A stretch of DNA of 64,000 nucleotides, taken from assembly GCA_900473685.1 (NCBI GenBank), contig UCNE01000003.1, positions 1 to 64,000 of the forward strand, given 5' to 3'. A model generated the notes under the pieces. It did not search any database. It was not told where the DNA came from and was given only the letters and a program-made list of their open reading frames with translations. Positions 26,008-35,580 of this stretch are shown here, in pieces. The position numbers were made by a program, and so were the translations under genes. Source of the stretch: Hyphomicrobiales bacterium. Lineage in GTDB: Bacteria > Pseudomonadota > Alphaproteobacteria > Rhizobiales > Rhizobiaceae. How positions within the stretch are numbered: the stretch's first letter is position 1; the number at the start of each line of letters is the position of its first letter.

Positions 26008-27938
26008 TGCTGGGCGTTTGCTATTATCCGGAACATTGGCCAGAGGCATGGTGGGCAAAGGATGCCCGCCGCATGCGCGAGCTTGGTATTTCCTTCGTGC
26101 GGATTGGCGAGTTCGCCTGGTCGCGGCTGGAGCCGAAGCGCGGCACGTTCGATTTTGACTGGCTCGACCGGGCCATCGAGACGTTGGGTGCCGCCGGTCT
26201 GAAAGTCGTGCTCGGTACGCCGACGGCGACGCCGCCGAAATGGTTGATGGACGAATATCCGGAGATCGCCCCGGTCGATCAGCGGGGCCATGTCCGTGGT
26301 TTCGGGTCGCGCCGGCACTATACGTTTTCTTCCGACGTCTGGTGGCGGGAAAGCGCCCGCATCGTCGAGATCATCGCCAAGCGTTATGGCGAGCATCCGG
26401 CACTCGATGGCTGGCAGACGGACAATGAATATGGCTGCCATGACACGACCCAATCCTGGGGGCCGGAAGACCTGAAGGCATTTCGCCGCTGGTTGAGGCT
26501 GCGTTACCAGTCGACCGACCAGCTCAACGAAGCCTGGGGCAATGTCTTCTGGTCGATGGAGGTGAACAGTTTCGACGATGTCGTGCTGCCGAACCTGACC
26601 GTCACCGAGACCAATCCGGCGGCGCGGCTCGATTTCTGGCGCTTCCAGTCACAGCAAGTGGCTGCCTATGACAAGATGCAGTGTGAGATCATCCGCAAGC
26701 ATTCTCCGGGCCGTTGGATCACCCATAACTTCATGGGCTTCGTCAATGATTTCGACCATTGGAAGGTCGGCGAGAACCTCGATATCGCCTCCTGGGATAG
26801 TTATCCGATCGGCTTTGTCGAAAAATTTCCGTTCAGCCAGGACGAAAAGAACCGCTGGGCGGAGACGTCGCATCCCGACATCGCACCATTTCATCACGAC
26901 CTTTATCGCGGCGTCGGCCGCGGCCGTTTCTGGGTCATGGAGCAGCAGCCGGGACCGGTAAACTGGGCGCCGTGGAACCCGGTGCCGAAGCCGGGCATGG
27001 TGCGGCTCTGGACCTGGGAGGCATTGGCGCATGGTGCGGAAGTCGTCAGCTACTTCCGCTGGCGGCAGGCGCCGTTCGCGCAGGAACAGATGCATGCGGG
27101 GCTAAACTTGCCGGGATCGGACGAACTGTCCGTTGGTGGCCGCGAGGCGGAAATCACCGGCCGCGAGATCATCGAGATGGGCGAATTGCCAACAACTGAA
27201 CAGGCGCCGGTCGCGATCATCTATGATTACGAGACCTATTGGGCAACCGCCATCCAGCCGCAGGGCAGGGACTTCCAATATCACGATCTCGCCTTCCGCT
27301 GGTATGAGGCAGTGCGCAAGCTCGGGCTCAACGTCGATTTCGTTCCCCCGGGTGCAGCGCTCGACGGCTACAAGCTGATCCTCGTGCCATCGCTGATGAT
27401 TGTCTCGGAGGCAGCATTTCAGGCGTTTGCCGCGGCCGATGGCATCGTTCTCTATGGTCCACGCTCCGGCTCGCGCACACGCCAGTTTTCCATCCCCGAC
27501 AATCTGCCGCCGGGTCCGCTTGCCGCGCTGACGGGTATTCGCGTTACGCAGGTCTCGTCGCTGCGCCCCGGTCTAGAGGATGCCGTCTCCGGGCGCGTCT
27601 CGGGTGCCGCCATCCGCTGGCGGGAATATGTCGAGACGGACGGCGAGGTGCTTGCGCATTTCGGCAATGGTGATCCGGCATTGTCAGCGAAGGGCCGGCA
27701 CCACTATCTTGCCTGCTGGCCTGATCAAGAGCTGCTACAACAGACGCTCACTCAACTGGCGGCGAAAGCCGGCCTTGATACTGTAGCGCTGCCCGATCAT
27801 ATCCGTCTGCGCAAACGCGGCGGGGTGACGTTTGCGTTCAACTATGGAACGGAAGCCTGGTCGAACGGGGCCACCGGACTTGTTATTCTGGGGGAGGCAG
27901 ACGTGAAGCCGCAGACAGTAACGGCCTGGCGGGAATAA
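26007..27938 (+). CDS. Beta-galactosidase, GH42
   Basis: A 643-residue cytoplasmic GH42 enzyme. The acid/base glutamate is E141 in TDNEYGC and the nucleophile is E312 in [12 protein letters not shown]. The TIM barrel (about 1-375) is followed by the trimerisation domain and a small C-terminal beta domain. It hydrolyses the imported beta-galactoside. As last gene of the transporter operon it fixes the likely substrate class; galactose-containing plant oligosaccharides are also possible. A perfect terminator follows. Confidence 0.92.
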   Translation: MLGVCYYPEHWPEAWWAKDARRMRELGISFVRIGEFAWSRLEPKRGTFDFDWLDRAIETLGAAGLKVVLGTPTATPPKWLMDEYPEIAPVDQRGHVRGFGSRRHYTFSSDVWWRESARIVEIIAKRYGEHPALDGWQTDNEYGCHDTTQSWGPEDLKAFRRWLRLRYQSTDQLNEAWGNVFWSMEVNSFDDVVLPNLTVTETNPAARLDFWRFQSQQVAAYDKMQCEIIRKHSPGRWITHNFMGFVNDFDHWKVGENLDIASWDSYPIGFVEKFPFSQDEKNRWAETSHPDIAPFHHDLYRGVGRGRFWVMEQQPGPVNWAPWNPVPKPGMVRLWTWEALAHGAEVVSYFRWRQAPFAQEQMHAGLNLPGSDELSVGGREAEITGREIIEMGELPTTEQAPVAIIYDYETYWATAIQPQGRDFQYHDLAFRWYEAVRKLGLNVDFVPPGAALDGYKLILVPSLMIVSEAAFQAFAAADGIVLYGPRSGSRTRQFSIPDNLPPGPLAALTGIRVTQVSSLRPGLEDAVSGRVSGAAIRWREYVETDGEVLAHFGNGDPALSAKGRHHYLACWPDQELLQQTLTQLAAKAGLDTVALPDHIRLRKRGGVTFAFNYGTEAWSNGATGLVILGEADVKPQTVTAWRE

Positions 27939-27960
27939 AGCCGGCGTTTTGCCCTTGCGT

Positions 27961-27998
27961 AAAAAACGATCTCCTCCACAAAAGGAGATCGTTTTTCG
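27961..27998 (+). terminator. Strong intrinsic terminator of the galactoside operon
   Basis: AAAAAACGATCTCCT pairs with AGGAGATCGTTTTT around a CCACAAA-type loop. This is a near-perfect stem of over 12 bp with a T-run. It lies only 15 bases before the start of the next small gene. Confidence 0.9.
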
Positions 27999-28012
27999 TA
28001 TGGGATTTTTGA

Positions 28013-28231
28013 ATGAGAACCAGCCTGAGACAGAAAATCAGTGAGGTCTGCGATCGCAAGATCGCGGAAAAGGGGTCCGGTGTCGGGCTGTCCTTCTACG
28101 CGTTCTTTGCAAACCGCAATGATGATCCGGAGTTGCTGATGGAAGCGGCCGAATGGTGGATCCGGACGCACAGGCTCGATCACTTCGAAAAAGCCGTGAA
28201 GATCAAGGCGATGGTGGAGGAAATGGCCTAA
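28013..28231 (+). CDS. Small conserved protein of unknown function
   Basis: A 72-residue soluble, mostly helical protein, acidic at the C-terminus. Sequence features are VCDRKIAEKGSGVGLSFYAFF, then NRNDDPELLMEAAEWWIRTH. I recognise no catalytic motif; it may match a small rhizobial DUF. The ATG at 28013 comes straight after a strong terminator, so its transcription depends on read-through or a promoter hidden in the hairpin region. Its stop overlaps the convergent guaD stop by 4 bases. Confidence 0.6.
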   Translation: MRTSLRQKISEVCDRKIAEKGSGVGLSFYAFFANRNDDPELLMEAAEWWIRTHRLDHFEKAVKIKAMVEEMA

Positions 28232-29538
28232 GCGGCCAACTCCGCCTTTGCCGCAAGGCCCGCCACATAGGTCTCGACGATCGCCCGGTCGTCACCCATG
28301 GTCTGCAGCAGAAACAATTCGTCGGCGAGCGAGGCCACAATCTCTGCCTTCAGCGCCATGGCCGGCGTTGCCGCCATGTTGAGGACGATGAAATCGGCGT
28401 CCGTTCCAGGCTCCAGCGTTCCGATCTTGTCCTCCAGCGACAGCGCCCGGGCATTCCCCAGCGTCATGAAATAGGCGCTTTCCAGCGGGTTCAGCCGCTC
28501 GCCCTGCAATTGCTGGATCTTGTAGGCCTCGTCCATGGTGCGCAGCATCGAATAGCTGGTGCCGCCGCCGATATCGGTCGCGAAGGAAACGCGCACCGGC
28601 TTTTCTCTGGTCATCAGCCGCCGTAGCGGAAACAGGCCGGAGCCGAGGAAGAGGTTGGAGGTCGGGCAGTGCACGGCGATCGAACCGGTCTCGCTCATCG
28701 CATCCATTTCGCGCTCGGATAGGTGGATGGCGTGGCCGAACAGGGTCTTTGGCCCAAGCAGGCCGTAGCGGGCATAGACATCGGTATAGTCGATCGCGTC
28801 CGGATAGAGCGCGCAGGTGAAATCGATCTCGTCGCGATTTTCCGAGAGATGCGTCTGCACGTGGAGATCGGGGAATTCGCGCACCAGCGTTTCTGCGGCC
28901 GACATCTGTTCCGGTGTCGAGGTAATGGCAAAGCGCGGCGTGATGGCGACGTGATTGCGGCCCTTGCCGTGCCATTGTTGGATGACGGCGCGGGTTTCGT
29001 CATAACCCATTTCCGGCGTGTCGAGCAGGCCCTGCGGCGCGTTGCGGTCCATCATCACCTTGCCGGCGATCATGCGCATGTTGCGGTTCAGCGCTTCGGC
29101 AAAAAAGGCATCGGCGGAAGCCTTGTGCACCGAGCAATAGGCAACGGCGGTCGTCGTGCCGTGGCGGACCATCTCATCGAAGAATTTTCCGGCAATACGC
29201 TCGGCATGGGCGCTTTCGACGAAGCGGCATTCCTCCGGAAACGTATAGGTGTTCAACCATTCCAGAAGGTTAGCCGCGTAGGAGCCGATCACCTGCATCT
29301 GCGGGAAATGTAGATGCGTGTCGATGAAGCCGGGCAGGATCAGATGCGGGCGGTGATCGATTTCGGCAGCGTCACCTGCCTGAGCCTTGACCGCGTCATA
29401 ACTTCCGCTGGCAAGGATCACGCCGTTTTCGACCAGCAGTGCACCGTCGGCTTCATAGGAATAAGCGCCATGGTCATCCAGCGCGGTGGGTGCGCGGTTG
29501 AAACTCAATGTGCGTCCGCGGATGAGGGTAGCAGTCAT
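28228..29538 (-). CDS. guaD: Guanine deaminase
   Basis: A 436-residue amidohydrolase. Metal ligands are in [35 protein letters not shown] and FATDIGGGTSYSM. It deaminates guanine to xanthine, feeding XdhABC. The ATG overlaps the puuD stop (ATGA), so it is coupled to puuD in the puuD-guaD operon. Confidence 0.92.
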   Translation of the reverse strand: MTATLIRGRTLSFNRAPTALDDHGAYSYEADGALLVENGVILASGSYDAVKAQAGDAAEIDHRPHLILPGFIDTHLHFPQMQVIGSYAANLLEWLNTYTFPEECRFVESAHAERIAGKFFDEMVRHGTTTAVAYCSVHKASADAFFAEALNRNMRMIAGKVMMDRNAPQGLLDTPEMGYDETRAVIQQWHGKGRNHVAITPRFAITSTPEQMSAAETLVREFPDLHVQTHLSENRDEIDFTCALYPDAIDYTDVYARYGLLGPKTLFGHAIHLSEREMDAMSETGSIAVHCPTSNLFLGSGLFPLRRLMTREKPVRVSFATDIGGGTSYSMLRTMDEAYKIQQLQGERLNPLESAYFMTLGNARALSLEDKIGTLEPGTDADFIVLNMAATPAMALKAEIVASLADELFLLQTMGDDRAIVETYVAGLAAKAELAA

Positions 29539-30773
29539 TCTGTCTTGCCTTCCGAAACCGAGCTTTCAAACCATGCGGCCACAAGCTTGCGTTCGTCATT
29601 GGTCATGTCGGTAATATTACCGGGCGGCATCGCCTGGCTGCGTCCGGCCTGGATATAGATTTCGCGGGCATGGGCGGCAATCTCTGCGTCATTTTCCAGC
29701 ATAACACCCTTTGGTGCCCGGTTGATGCCTTCATAGACCGGCTCGGCCGAGTGGCACATGGAACAGCGCGTCGAAATTGCGTCTTTGACGGCGGGGAAAT
29801 GCGCATTGGCGGCGAACTGCTGGAAGGCCGGTGCGACTTCGGCCTTGTCCTCGCCGGTCAAGACTTTCGGCACGGTCGAAAGCCACATGATGACGATGAA
29901 AATGATCAGGGTAACGATCCATGTCCAGGTCGGGCGTCCCTTTCTGGCATGGGTGGTATTGAACCAGTGCCGGATGGTGACACCCATCAGGAAGACCAGA
30001 GCCGCGATTACCCAGTTATAGGCGGTGGCGAAGGCCAGCGGATAGTGGTTGGACAGCATGAAGAAGATGACGGGCAGGGTCAGGTAGTTGTTGTGCAGCG
30101 AACGCTGCTTGGCAATGACGCCATATTTTGGATCCGGCGTGCGTCCGGCAATCAGGTCGGCGACGACGACGCGCTGGTTGGGCATGATGATGAAGAAGAC
30201 GTTGGCCGACATGATCGTCGCGGTGAAAGCGCCGAGATGCAGGAAAGCGGCGCGGCCAGTGAACACCTGCGTGTACCCCCAGGCCATGATGACGAGCGCC
30301 ACATAGAGGATGCCCATCAGCGTCCAGGTATTCTTGCCGAGCGGGGATTTGCACAGGAGGTCGTAGAAAATCCAGCCGATCGCGAGCGAACCGACCGAGA
30401 TCGCAATGGCCGTGGTCGCGGAAATATCCAGCACGTGCCGGTCGATAAGGAAGAGATCCGCACCGCCATAATAGACCAGACAGAGCATGGCAAAGCCGGA
30501 CAGCCAGGTGGCGTAGCTTTCCCATTTGAACCAGGTCAGGTGCTCCGGCATGGTCGCGGGCGCGACCAGATATTTCTGGATATGATAGAAGCCGCCGCCA
30601 TGCACCTGCCACTCCTCGCCATAGGCGCCGGCGGGCAGATGGTCACGCTTCACCAGGCCGAGATCGAGCGCGATGAAGTAGAAGGACGAGCCGATCCAGG
30701 CAATCGCCGTGATCACATGCAGCCAGCGAACGGCAAAAGCCAGCCATTCCCAGGCAATGGCGAATTCATACAT
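29535..30773 (-). CDS. puuD: Urate hydroxylase PuuD (membrane, cytochrome c domain)
   Basis: A 412-residue membrane urate oxidase. The N-terminal part (about 1-290) has around eight transmembrane helices, starting WLAFAVRWLHVITAIAWIGSSF. The C-terminal periplasmic domain carries the heme motif CSMCH (about residue 345) and a distal methionine region QAMPPGNITDM. It oxidises urate to 5-hydroxyisourate. The ATG at 30773 (MYEFAIAWEW) is preferred to a longer frame at 30812. Confidence 0.92.
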   Translation of the reverse strand: MYEFAIAWEWLAFAVRWLHVITAIAWIGSSFYFIALDLGLVKRDHLPAGAYGEEWQVHGGGFYHIQKYLVAPATMPEHLTWFKWESYATWLSGFAMLCLVYYGGADLFLIDRHVLDISATTAIAISVGSLAIGWIFYDLLCKSPLGKNTWTLMGILYVALVIMAWGYTQVFTGRAAFLHLGAFTATIMSANVFFIIMPNQRVVVADLIAGRTPDPKYGVIAKQRSLHNNYLTLPVIFFMLSNHYPLAFATAYNWVIAALVFLMGVTIRHWFNTTHARKGRPTWTWIVTLIIFIVIMWLSTVPKVLTGEDKAEVAPAFQQFAANAHFPAVKDAISTRCSMCHSAEPVYEGINRAPKGVMLENDAEIAAHAREIYIQAGRSQAMPPGNITDMTNDERKLVAAWFESSVSEGKTE

Positions 30774-30853
30774 TGATGTTCCCTTTATGCTTCGTCTGCG
30801 CACCTTGCGCAAAAATGCCCGGTTGGGGAAGAGGGCGATGCGGTCGTCAGACG

Positions 30854-31762
30854 CTATTTGCTGAAGCTGCGCGCATCCGGATTGAGTTCAGCCAGGATCC
30901 AGTCGCGGAACATGCGGATTTTCGGCGTGTTGCGGCGTGCGTGCGGATAGACGACCCAGTAGTTGTGGCCATCGTTGCCGACCAGTTCGAACGGCTGGTA
31001 GAGCCTGCCGAGCGCGATGTCGTCCGGGTAGAAATCCGGCGTCAGGATGGCGACGCCCTGGCCGGCGATCGCCGCGCGCGCTTCGAAACTCTGGGCTCCA
31101 AGCCGGCTGGTCGGCCGTCCCTCCAGATCCGGATCGTCAACACCCGCTGCAGCAAACCACAGCCGCCACCAGGGATCGGCAGCATCGATGATCCGCAGTT
31201 TCAGAAGATCGCGCGGTTCGTGGATGCCGCCGACCGTTTCGGCAAGCGCCGGGCTCAGCATCGGGGTGAACTCTATGGGCATCAGGGGATGGCTGTCGAG
31301 GCCCGGCCAGACGCCGGTGCCGGCGCGGATGGCAAGGTCAGTGGATTCCGCGACGAGATCGATCACCTTGTCGGTGGTGGTCAGCCGCACGGCGATGTTC
31401 GGATGAGCGAGTTGAAAGCTGCCGATATTGCGGGCGAGCCATTGCGACGCGAAGGTCGGCGTCGAGTTGATCAACAGGGCGCTGTTGACATCGCCGCGCG
31501 CCGATAGCACCGCCTCCTGCAACATTTCGAAGGCCTCGCTGACGCGCGGCGCAAGCTGCTGGCCAACATCGGTGAGCACGATCTGGCGTGGCCGCCGCAG
31601 GAATAGCGGTTCACCGACATTCTCTTCGATCAGCTTGATCTGGTAGCTGACCGCCGTCTGCGTCATGCCGAGTTCAGCGCCTGCCTTGGTGAAACTGCCC
31701 AGCCTTGCTGCCGCTTCGAACACGCGAAGCGCATTGAGCGGAAACTGTTTCGACATTTTCAT
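30854..31762 (-). CDS. LysR family regulator (GcvA-like)
   Basis: A 302-residue LysR regulator. The winged helix-turn-helix is at residues 8-65 (NALRVFEAAARLGSFTKAGAELGMTQTAVSYQI, spread over two helices). The effector-binding domain follows, with FASQWLARNIG. It lies 80 bases upstream of puuD on the same strand, so it is a good candidate purine-catabolism regulator. Starts MKMSK (31762) and MSK (31756) are both possible. Confidence 0.87.
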   Translation of the reverse strand: MKMSKQFPLNALRVFEAAARLGSFTKAGAELGMTQTAVSYQIKLIEENVGEPLFLRRPRQIVLTDVGQQLAPRVSEAFEMLQEAVLSARGDVNSALLINSTPTFASQWLARNIGSFQLAHPNIAVRLTTTDKVIDLVAESTDLAIRAGTGVWPGLDSHPLMPIEFTPMLSPALAETVGGIHEPRDLLKLRIIDAADPWWRLWFAAAGVDDPDLEGRPTSRLGAQSFEARAAIAGQGVAILTPDFYPDDIALGRLYQPFELVGNDGHNYWVVYPHARRNTPKIRMFRDWILAELNPDARSFSK

Positions 31763-31862
31763 GGATAAGTTCTCTTGATGTATGCAGACGGTTGTTCGAT
31801 TGGAATTGGAGCACGTTTGGGCGCATGCTGCAATCACATTCAGGAAAACAACGGGTGCCGTT

Positions 31863-32066
31863 ATGGATTGCCAAGCAATTGAAAGATATCAACCAATGTC
31901 GCGCAAGCGCAGCGAGGGATGGCGCTCCCTGCTGGCAAGAGTGCTCTGCGGGTTTCAACCGCGCTATCCGCGGCTTGATCTCGAAGTGATGTCCGAATAC
32001 ATGAAGAGAGACTTGGGCTTCATGGACGGGCGCGACCCGCGTGAAGATTCGGATATGACGCGATAG
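31863..32066 (+). CDS. Small DUF1127-like basic protein
   Basis: A 67-residue protein. Its end, LDLEVMSEYMKRDLGFMDGRDP, resembles the arginine-rich DUF1127 proteins that link to phosphate and carbon metabolism in Agrobacterium. It is divergent from the LysR gene. Earlier starts at 31782 are possible but not conserved-looking. A hairpin follows at 32075-32106. Function is unproven. Confidence 0.5.
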   Translation: MDCQAIERYQPMSRKRSEGWRSLLARVLCGFQPRYPRLDLEVMSEYMKRDLGFMDGRDPREDSDMTR

Positions 32067-32074
32067 ACCCTGTT

Positions 32075-32106
32075 TGCCGCCGGACATATTCAGATGTTCC
32101 GGCGGC
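32075..32106 (+). terminator. Hairpin after the DUF1127-like gene
   Basis: GCCGCCGGA and TCCGGCGGC form a 9-bp stem with an inner CAT/ATG pairing, 9 bases after the stop codon. The following GTGATTAAAG has no T-run, so it may be a weak terminator or a processing hairpin. Confidence 0.5.
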
Positions 32107-32250
32107 GTGATTAAAGCGTGGCACGCCGAGCTCGCCGCGCTCCAATTGTTCAAGATAGATGAATTCCGGCGCGTTGACCCCGGCCCGGGGATGGATTTTG
32201 ATCAATCTAGGCCCATGCGCTGATCCGCGCCGGTATGCGGCAATCGTAAA

Positions 32251-33057
32251 TTATTGTGCGTTCAGCGCGGCGAGGATCTCGGCCGCGCTCATGGCGGCAA
32301 TCACTGAAGGGCGCTTGTCGCTGACGGTTTTGCCGCCGATGGGCAGAACCAGCCTGCTAATCGCATCGTCGCTCAGCCCTTCCTTCCTCGCCCAGCTTGA
32401 AAACGTCGCGCGCTTGGTCTTCGAGCCGATCATGCCGACATAAGCGAGATCGTTGCGGGCAAGAGCTTCCCTGGCAATCAGGAAATCGAGCGCATGGTCA
32501 TGGGTGAGGATGACGACGGCGGAACCCGGTGCGATATCCTTGACGATCGCCTCGGGCATCGCGACCAGACGATGGCTGGCGCCGGCCGACATCAGGTCGA
32601 GTTCGCTTTTTCGCGTTTCCACCGCATAGGTTTTCAGCGGCAGGAGCAGCAGCGCATCGGCAAGCGCCCGGCCGACATGGCCGGCACCGAACAGCCAGAC
32701 CTCCGGCAGAGCCTTCAACCGTTCCTTGAGTTTCCGGTCGAGCGCTGCGCGTGTCGCGTCATCGCCGATGCGGAATGTCAAAACCATGCGGCCGCCGCAA
32801 CATTGGCCGATATCGGGGCCAAGCGGGATGTTCATCTCGAATTGATCGCTGACGCCGGCCAGAAGCGCGCGGGCATTGTCGATCGCCAAATGCTCCATCT
32901 GGCCGCCACCGATCGTGCCATGCGCGTCTGTTGGGGAGACCAGCATGAACGTGCCGGTTTCGCGGGGCGTCGATCCGAAGGTCTTCTTGATCTCGACGAT
33001 GACCAGCTTGTATTCGCGCGCAAGGAACGCTTCGAGGCTGTCGATTGCAAAGTTCAT
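32251..33057 (-). CDS. xdhC: Xanthine dehydrogenase accessory protein XdhC
   Basis: A 268-residue XdhC, which binds molybdenum cofactor, protects its sulfuration and inserts it into XdhB. The N-terminal XdhC domain has GTIGGGQMEH and the cysteine motif GPDIGQCCGG. The C-terminal Rossmann part contains FGAGHVGRALADAL and HDHALDF. It is the last gene of xdhABC, 11 bases after xdhB. A longer frame to 33375 lies within xdhB and is rejected. Confidence 0.9.
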   Translation of the reverse strand: MNFAIDSLEAFLAREYKLVIVEIKKTFGSTPRETGTFMLVSPTDAHGTIGGGQMEHLAIDNARALLAGVSDQFEMNIPLGPDIGQCCGGRMVLTFRIGDDATRAALDRKLKERLKALPEVWLFGAGHVGRALADALLLLPLKTYAVETRKSELDLMSAGASHRLVAMPEAIVKDIAPGSAVVILTHDHALDFLIAREALARNDLAYVGMIGSKTKRATFSSWARKEGLSDDAISRLVLPIGGKTVSDKRPSVIAAMSAAEILAALNAQ

Positions 33058-33068
33058 TTCAAGGCTCT

Positions 33069-35411
33069 TTATGCTCTTCCTGTCCGCAGGCGCTCGACGG
33101 CCATCAGGATGCGTTCCGGGGTTGCCGGTGCGTCGAGCCGCGGGCATTCGCGGTAATCGGCGACACTGGCAACCGCCATCGACAGGGCTTCCAGCACCGA
33201 GATCGGCAGCATGAATGGCGGCTCGCCGACTGCCTTCGAGCGGCCGATGGTCATTTCGGCATTTTCGGCCCATTCCGCCAGCTTGACGTTGAAGATCTTT
33301 GGGCGGTCGGAGGCGAGCGGGATCTTGTAGGTCGATGGTGCGTGGGTGCGCAGCCGCCCCTTGGCATCCCACCACAATTCCTCGGTCGTCAGCCAGCCCA
33401 TGCCCTGCACGAAAGCGCCCTCGACCTGGCCGATATCGATCGCCGGATTGAGCGACTTGCCGACATCGTGCAGCACATCGACCCGGTCGACCATGTATTC
33501 GCCGGTCAGCGTATCGATGGAGACTTCCGAGACAGAGGCGCCATAAGCGAAGTAATAGAACGGCGTACCGCGGCCGGTGTTGCGGTCCCAGTGAATTTTC
33601 GGGGTCTTGTAAAAGCCTGCCGCCGAGAGTTGCACGCGGGCAAAATAGGCCTGCTTGATGAAGGCTGGGAAGGGCACCAGCTCATCGCCGATCTTCACAT
33701 GATTGGGCACGAAAGTGATATTTTCCCGCTCGGTCTGCCAGCGTTCGGCGGCGAAATCGACAAGCCGCTCCTTGATCTGCCGGGCCGCATCATAGGCCGC
33801 CATGCCGTTCAAATCCGAGCCGGAGGAGGCGGCCGTTGCCGATGTGTTCGGTACCTTGCCGGTGGTCGTCGCGGTGATCTTGACGTTGCTGATGTCGACC
33901 TGAAAGCTGTCGGCCAGAACCTGCGCCACCTTGGTATAGAGCCCCTGGCCCATTTCGGTGCCGCCATGGTTCAGGTGGATCGAGCCGTCCTGATAGACAT
34001 GCACCAGCGCGCCCGCCTGATTGAAGGCGGTCATGGTGAAGGAGATGCCGAATTTGACCGGCGTCAGCGCAATGCCCTTGCGGATGATGCGGCTGGTCTT
34101 GTTGAAGTCGATGACCGCCTTGCGCCGTGCCTGATAATCGGCGCTCTCTTCCAGCTCCGCGACAATGCGGTGGATGATGTTGTCTTCGACTTGCTGGTGA
34201 TACGGCGTGAGATCGCGGCCGGAGCCTTTTTCGCCGTAGAAATTCAGCTTGCGGATATCGAGCGGGTCCTTGCCCAGCGCGTAGGCGATCTCCTCGATGA
34301 TCCGCTCGCCGCCGACCATGCCCTGCGGTCCGCCGAATCCGCGATAGGCGGTGTTGGAGACGGTGTGCGTCTTTAGGGGTTGCGAGGTCAGTTTTACATG
34401 CGGATAGAAATAGGAACTGTCTGCATGGAAGAGGGCGCGGTCGGTGACCGGGCCGGACAGGTCCGAAGAGTAGCCGCAACGCGCTGCATATTTGGCCTTA
34501 ACCGCATGGATGCGGCCGTCGTCATCGAAGCCGACATCGTAATCGACAAGGAAATCGTGCCGCTTGCCGGTGGCGGTCATATCCTCGTCGCGATCCGGCC
34601 GGAATTTCACGGCGCGGTTGAGTTTCTTTGCCGCGACGGCGGCGAGAGCCGCAAACTGATTGCCCTGTGTCTCCTTGCCGCCAAAGCCTCCGCCCATGCG
34701 CCGGACCTGCACGGTGACCGCATTGGAGGGAACGCCGAGCACATGGCCGACCATGTGCTGGACTTCGCTTGGATGCTGGGTAGAGGACCAGACGGTGATC
34801 TCGTCGTCCTCACCCGGAATGGCCATGGCGATATGGCTTTCGAGATAGAAATGTTCCTGCCCGCCGATCCGCATCCGGCCGGCAAGGCGGCGTGGCGAGA
34901 GTTCCAGTTCGGCTTCAGCATCGCCACGCGACAATGTCAGCGGCTTGGTGACAAGCTCAGCGCCGTTTTCCAGCGCGTCGAGAATATCCGTGTGGTGCGG
35001 CAAGTCGCGATAGGTGATCTTTGCCTTGCGGGCAGCCCTCCGGGCAATGTCACGGGTCTCGGCGATCACGGCAAACGTGGGCTGCCCGTGAAACTGCACC
35101 AGACCTTCAGCCAGCACCGGCTCGTCATCGAGGTGGCTGGGGCTGATATCGTTGGAATGCGGCATGTCCTTTGCGGTCAGGACACAGACGACGCCGTGCG
35201 TAGCCTCGACCTCTGACAGGTCCATCGAAACAATTTCGGCATGGGCGCGGTCAGTCATGCCCAAGGCGCCATGCAGTGTCCCGGCCGGTTCAGGAATGTC
35301 GTCGATATAGTCGGCTGTGCCCGAGACATGCTTGTGGGCGCTGTCATGGCGCAGGTTGGAATGCATGGAGCCGGCGATGGTCTTGCGTTCCTCGAAGGTG
35401 GAGTTGTCCAT
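33069..35411 (-). CDS. xdhB: Xanthine dehydrogenase, molybdopterin subunit
   Basis: A 780-residue large subunit that binds Moco and oxidises hypoxanthine and xanthine to urate. Family blocks are RMGGGFGGKETQ, AYRGFGGPQGM, GGTEMGQGLYTKV and the active-site region ending VGEPPFMLPISV with the catalytic glutamate. The ATG at 35411 (MDNSTFEERK) is chosen; the frame to 35492 extends into a palindromic repeat. Repeats at 35434-35573 separate it from xdhA. Confidence 0.92.
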   Translation of the reverse strand: MDNSTFEERKTIAGSMHSNLRHDSAHKHVSGTADYIDDIPEPAGTLHGALGMTDRAHAEIVSMDLSEVEATHGVVCVLTAKDMPHSNDISPSHLDDEPVLAEGLVQFHGQPTFAVIAETRDIARRAARKAKITYRDLPHHTDILDALENGAELVTKPLTLSRGDAEAELELSPRRLAGRMRIGGQEHFYLESHIAMAIPGEDDEITVWSSTQHPSEVQHMVGHVLGVPSNAVTVQVRRMGGGFGGKETQGNQFAALAAVAAKKLNRAVKFRPDRDEDMTATGKRHDFLVDYDVGFDDDGRIHAVKAKYAARCGYSSDLSGPVTDRALFHADSSYFYPHVKLTSQPLKTHTVSNTAYRGFGGPQGMVGGERIIEEIAYALGKDPLDIRKLNFYGEKGSGRDLTPYHQQVEDNIIHRIVAELEESADYQARRKAVIDFNKTSRIIRKGIALTPVKFGISFTMTAFNQAGALVHVYQDGSIHLNHGGTEMGQGLYTKVAQVLADSFQVDISNVKITATTTGKVPNTSATAASSGSDLNGMAAYDAARQIKERLVDFAAERWQTERENITFVPNHVKIGDELVPFPAFIKQAYFARVQLSAAGFYKTPKIHWDRNTGRGTPFYYFAYGASVSEVSIDTLTGEYMVDRVDVLHDVGKSLNPAIDIGQVEGAFVQGMGWLTTEELWWDAKGRLRTHAPSTYKIPLASDRPKIFNVKLAEWAENAEMTIGRSKAVGEPPFMLPISVLEALSMAVASVADYRECPRLDAPATPERILMAVERLRTGRA

Positions 35412-35433
35412 CAGTAGGTTCCTTCGCTTCTTT

Positions 35434-35573
35434 CTCTTCTCCCCAGCGGGGAGAAGGTCGCCCGAAGGGCCGGATGAGGGGGAGCCACACAAACTGGACT
35501 TTGCCGCAAGACCCCCTCATCGCCTCGCTCCACTCGGCACTTCTCCCCGCGGGTGAGAAGAGGAAAGCCGCCG
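35434..35573. repeat. Inverted pair of RIME-like palindromes inside the xdh operon
   Basis: CTTCTCCCC-AGC-GGGGAGAAG (35436-35456) is a perfect 9-bp hairpin. A second, degenerate copy CTTCTCCCCGC/GGGTGAGAAG lies at 35540-35560. The flanks GGATGAGGGGG and CCCCCTCAT face each other, so the copies are mutually inverted. They fill the xdhA-xdhB gap and may stabilise or process the mRNA. Confidence 0.75.
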
Positions 35574-35580
35574 CCCGCAC

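Noticed and set aside
30774..30812. Longer start of PuuD
   Set aside because: The extra 13 residues (MRKVRRRS start) are basic and not part of the family; the ATG at 30773 directly precedes the first membrane helix.
32020..32205. 61-codon minus-strand frame between the DUF1127-like gene and xdhC
   Set aside because: No ribosome-binding site or family resemblance, and it overlaps the hairpin at 32075-32106.
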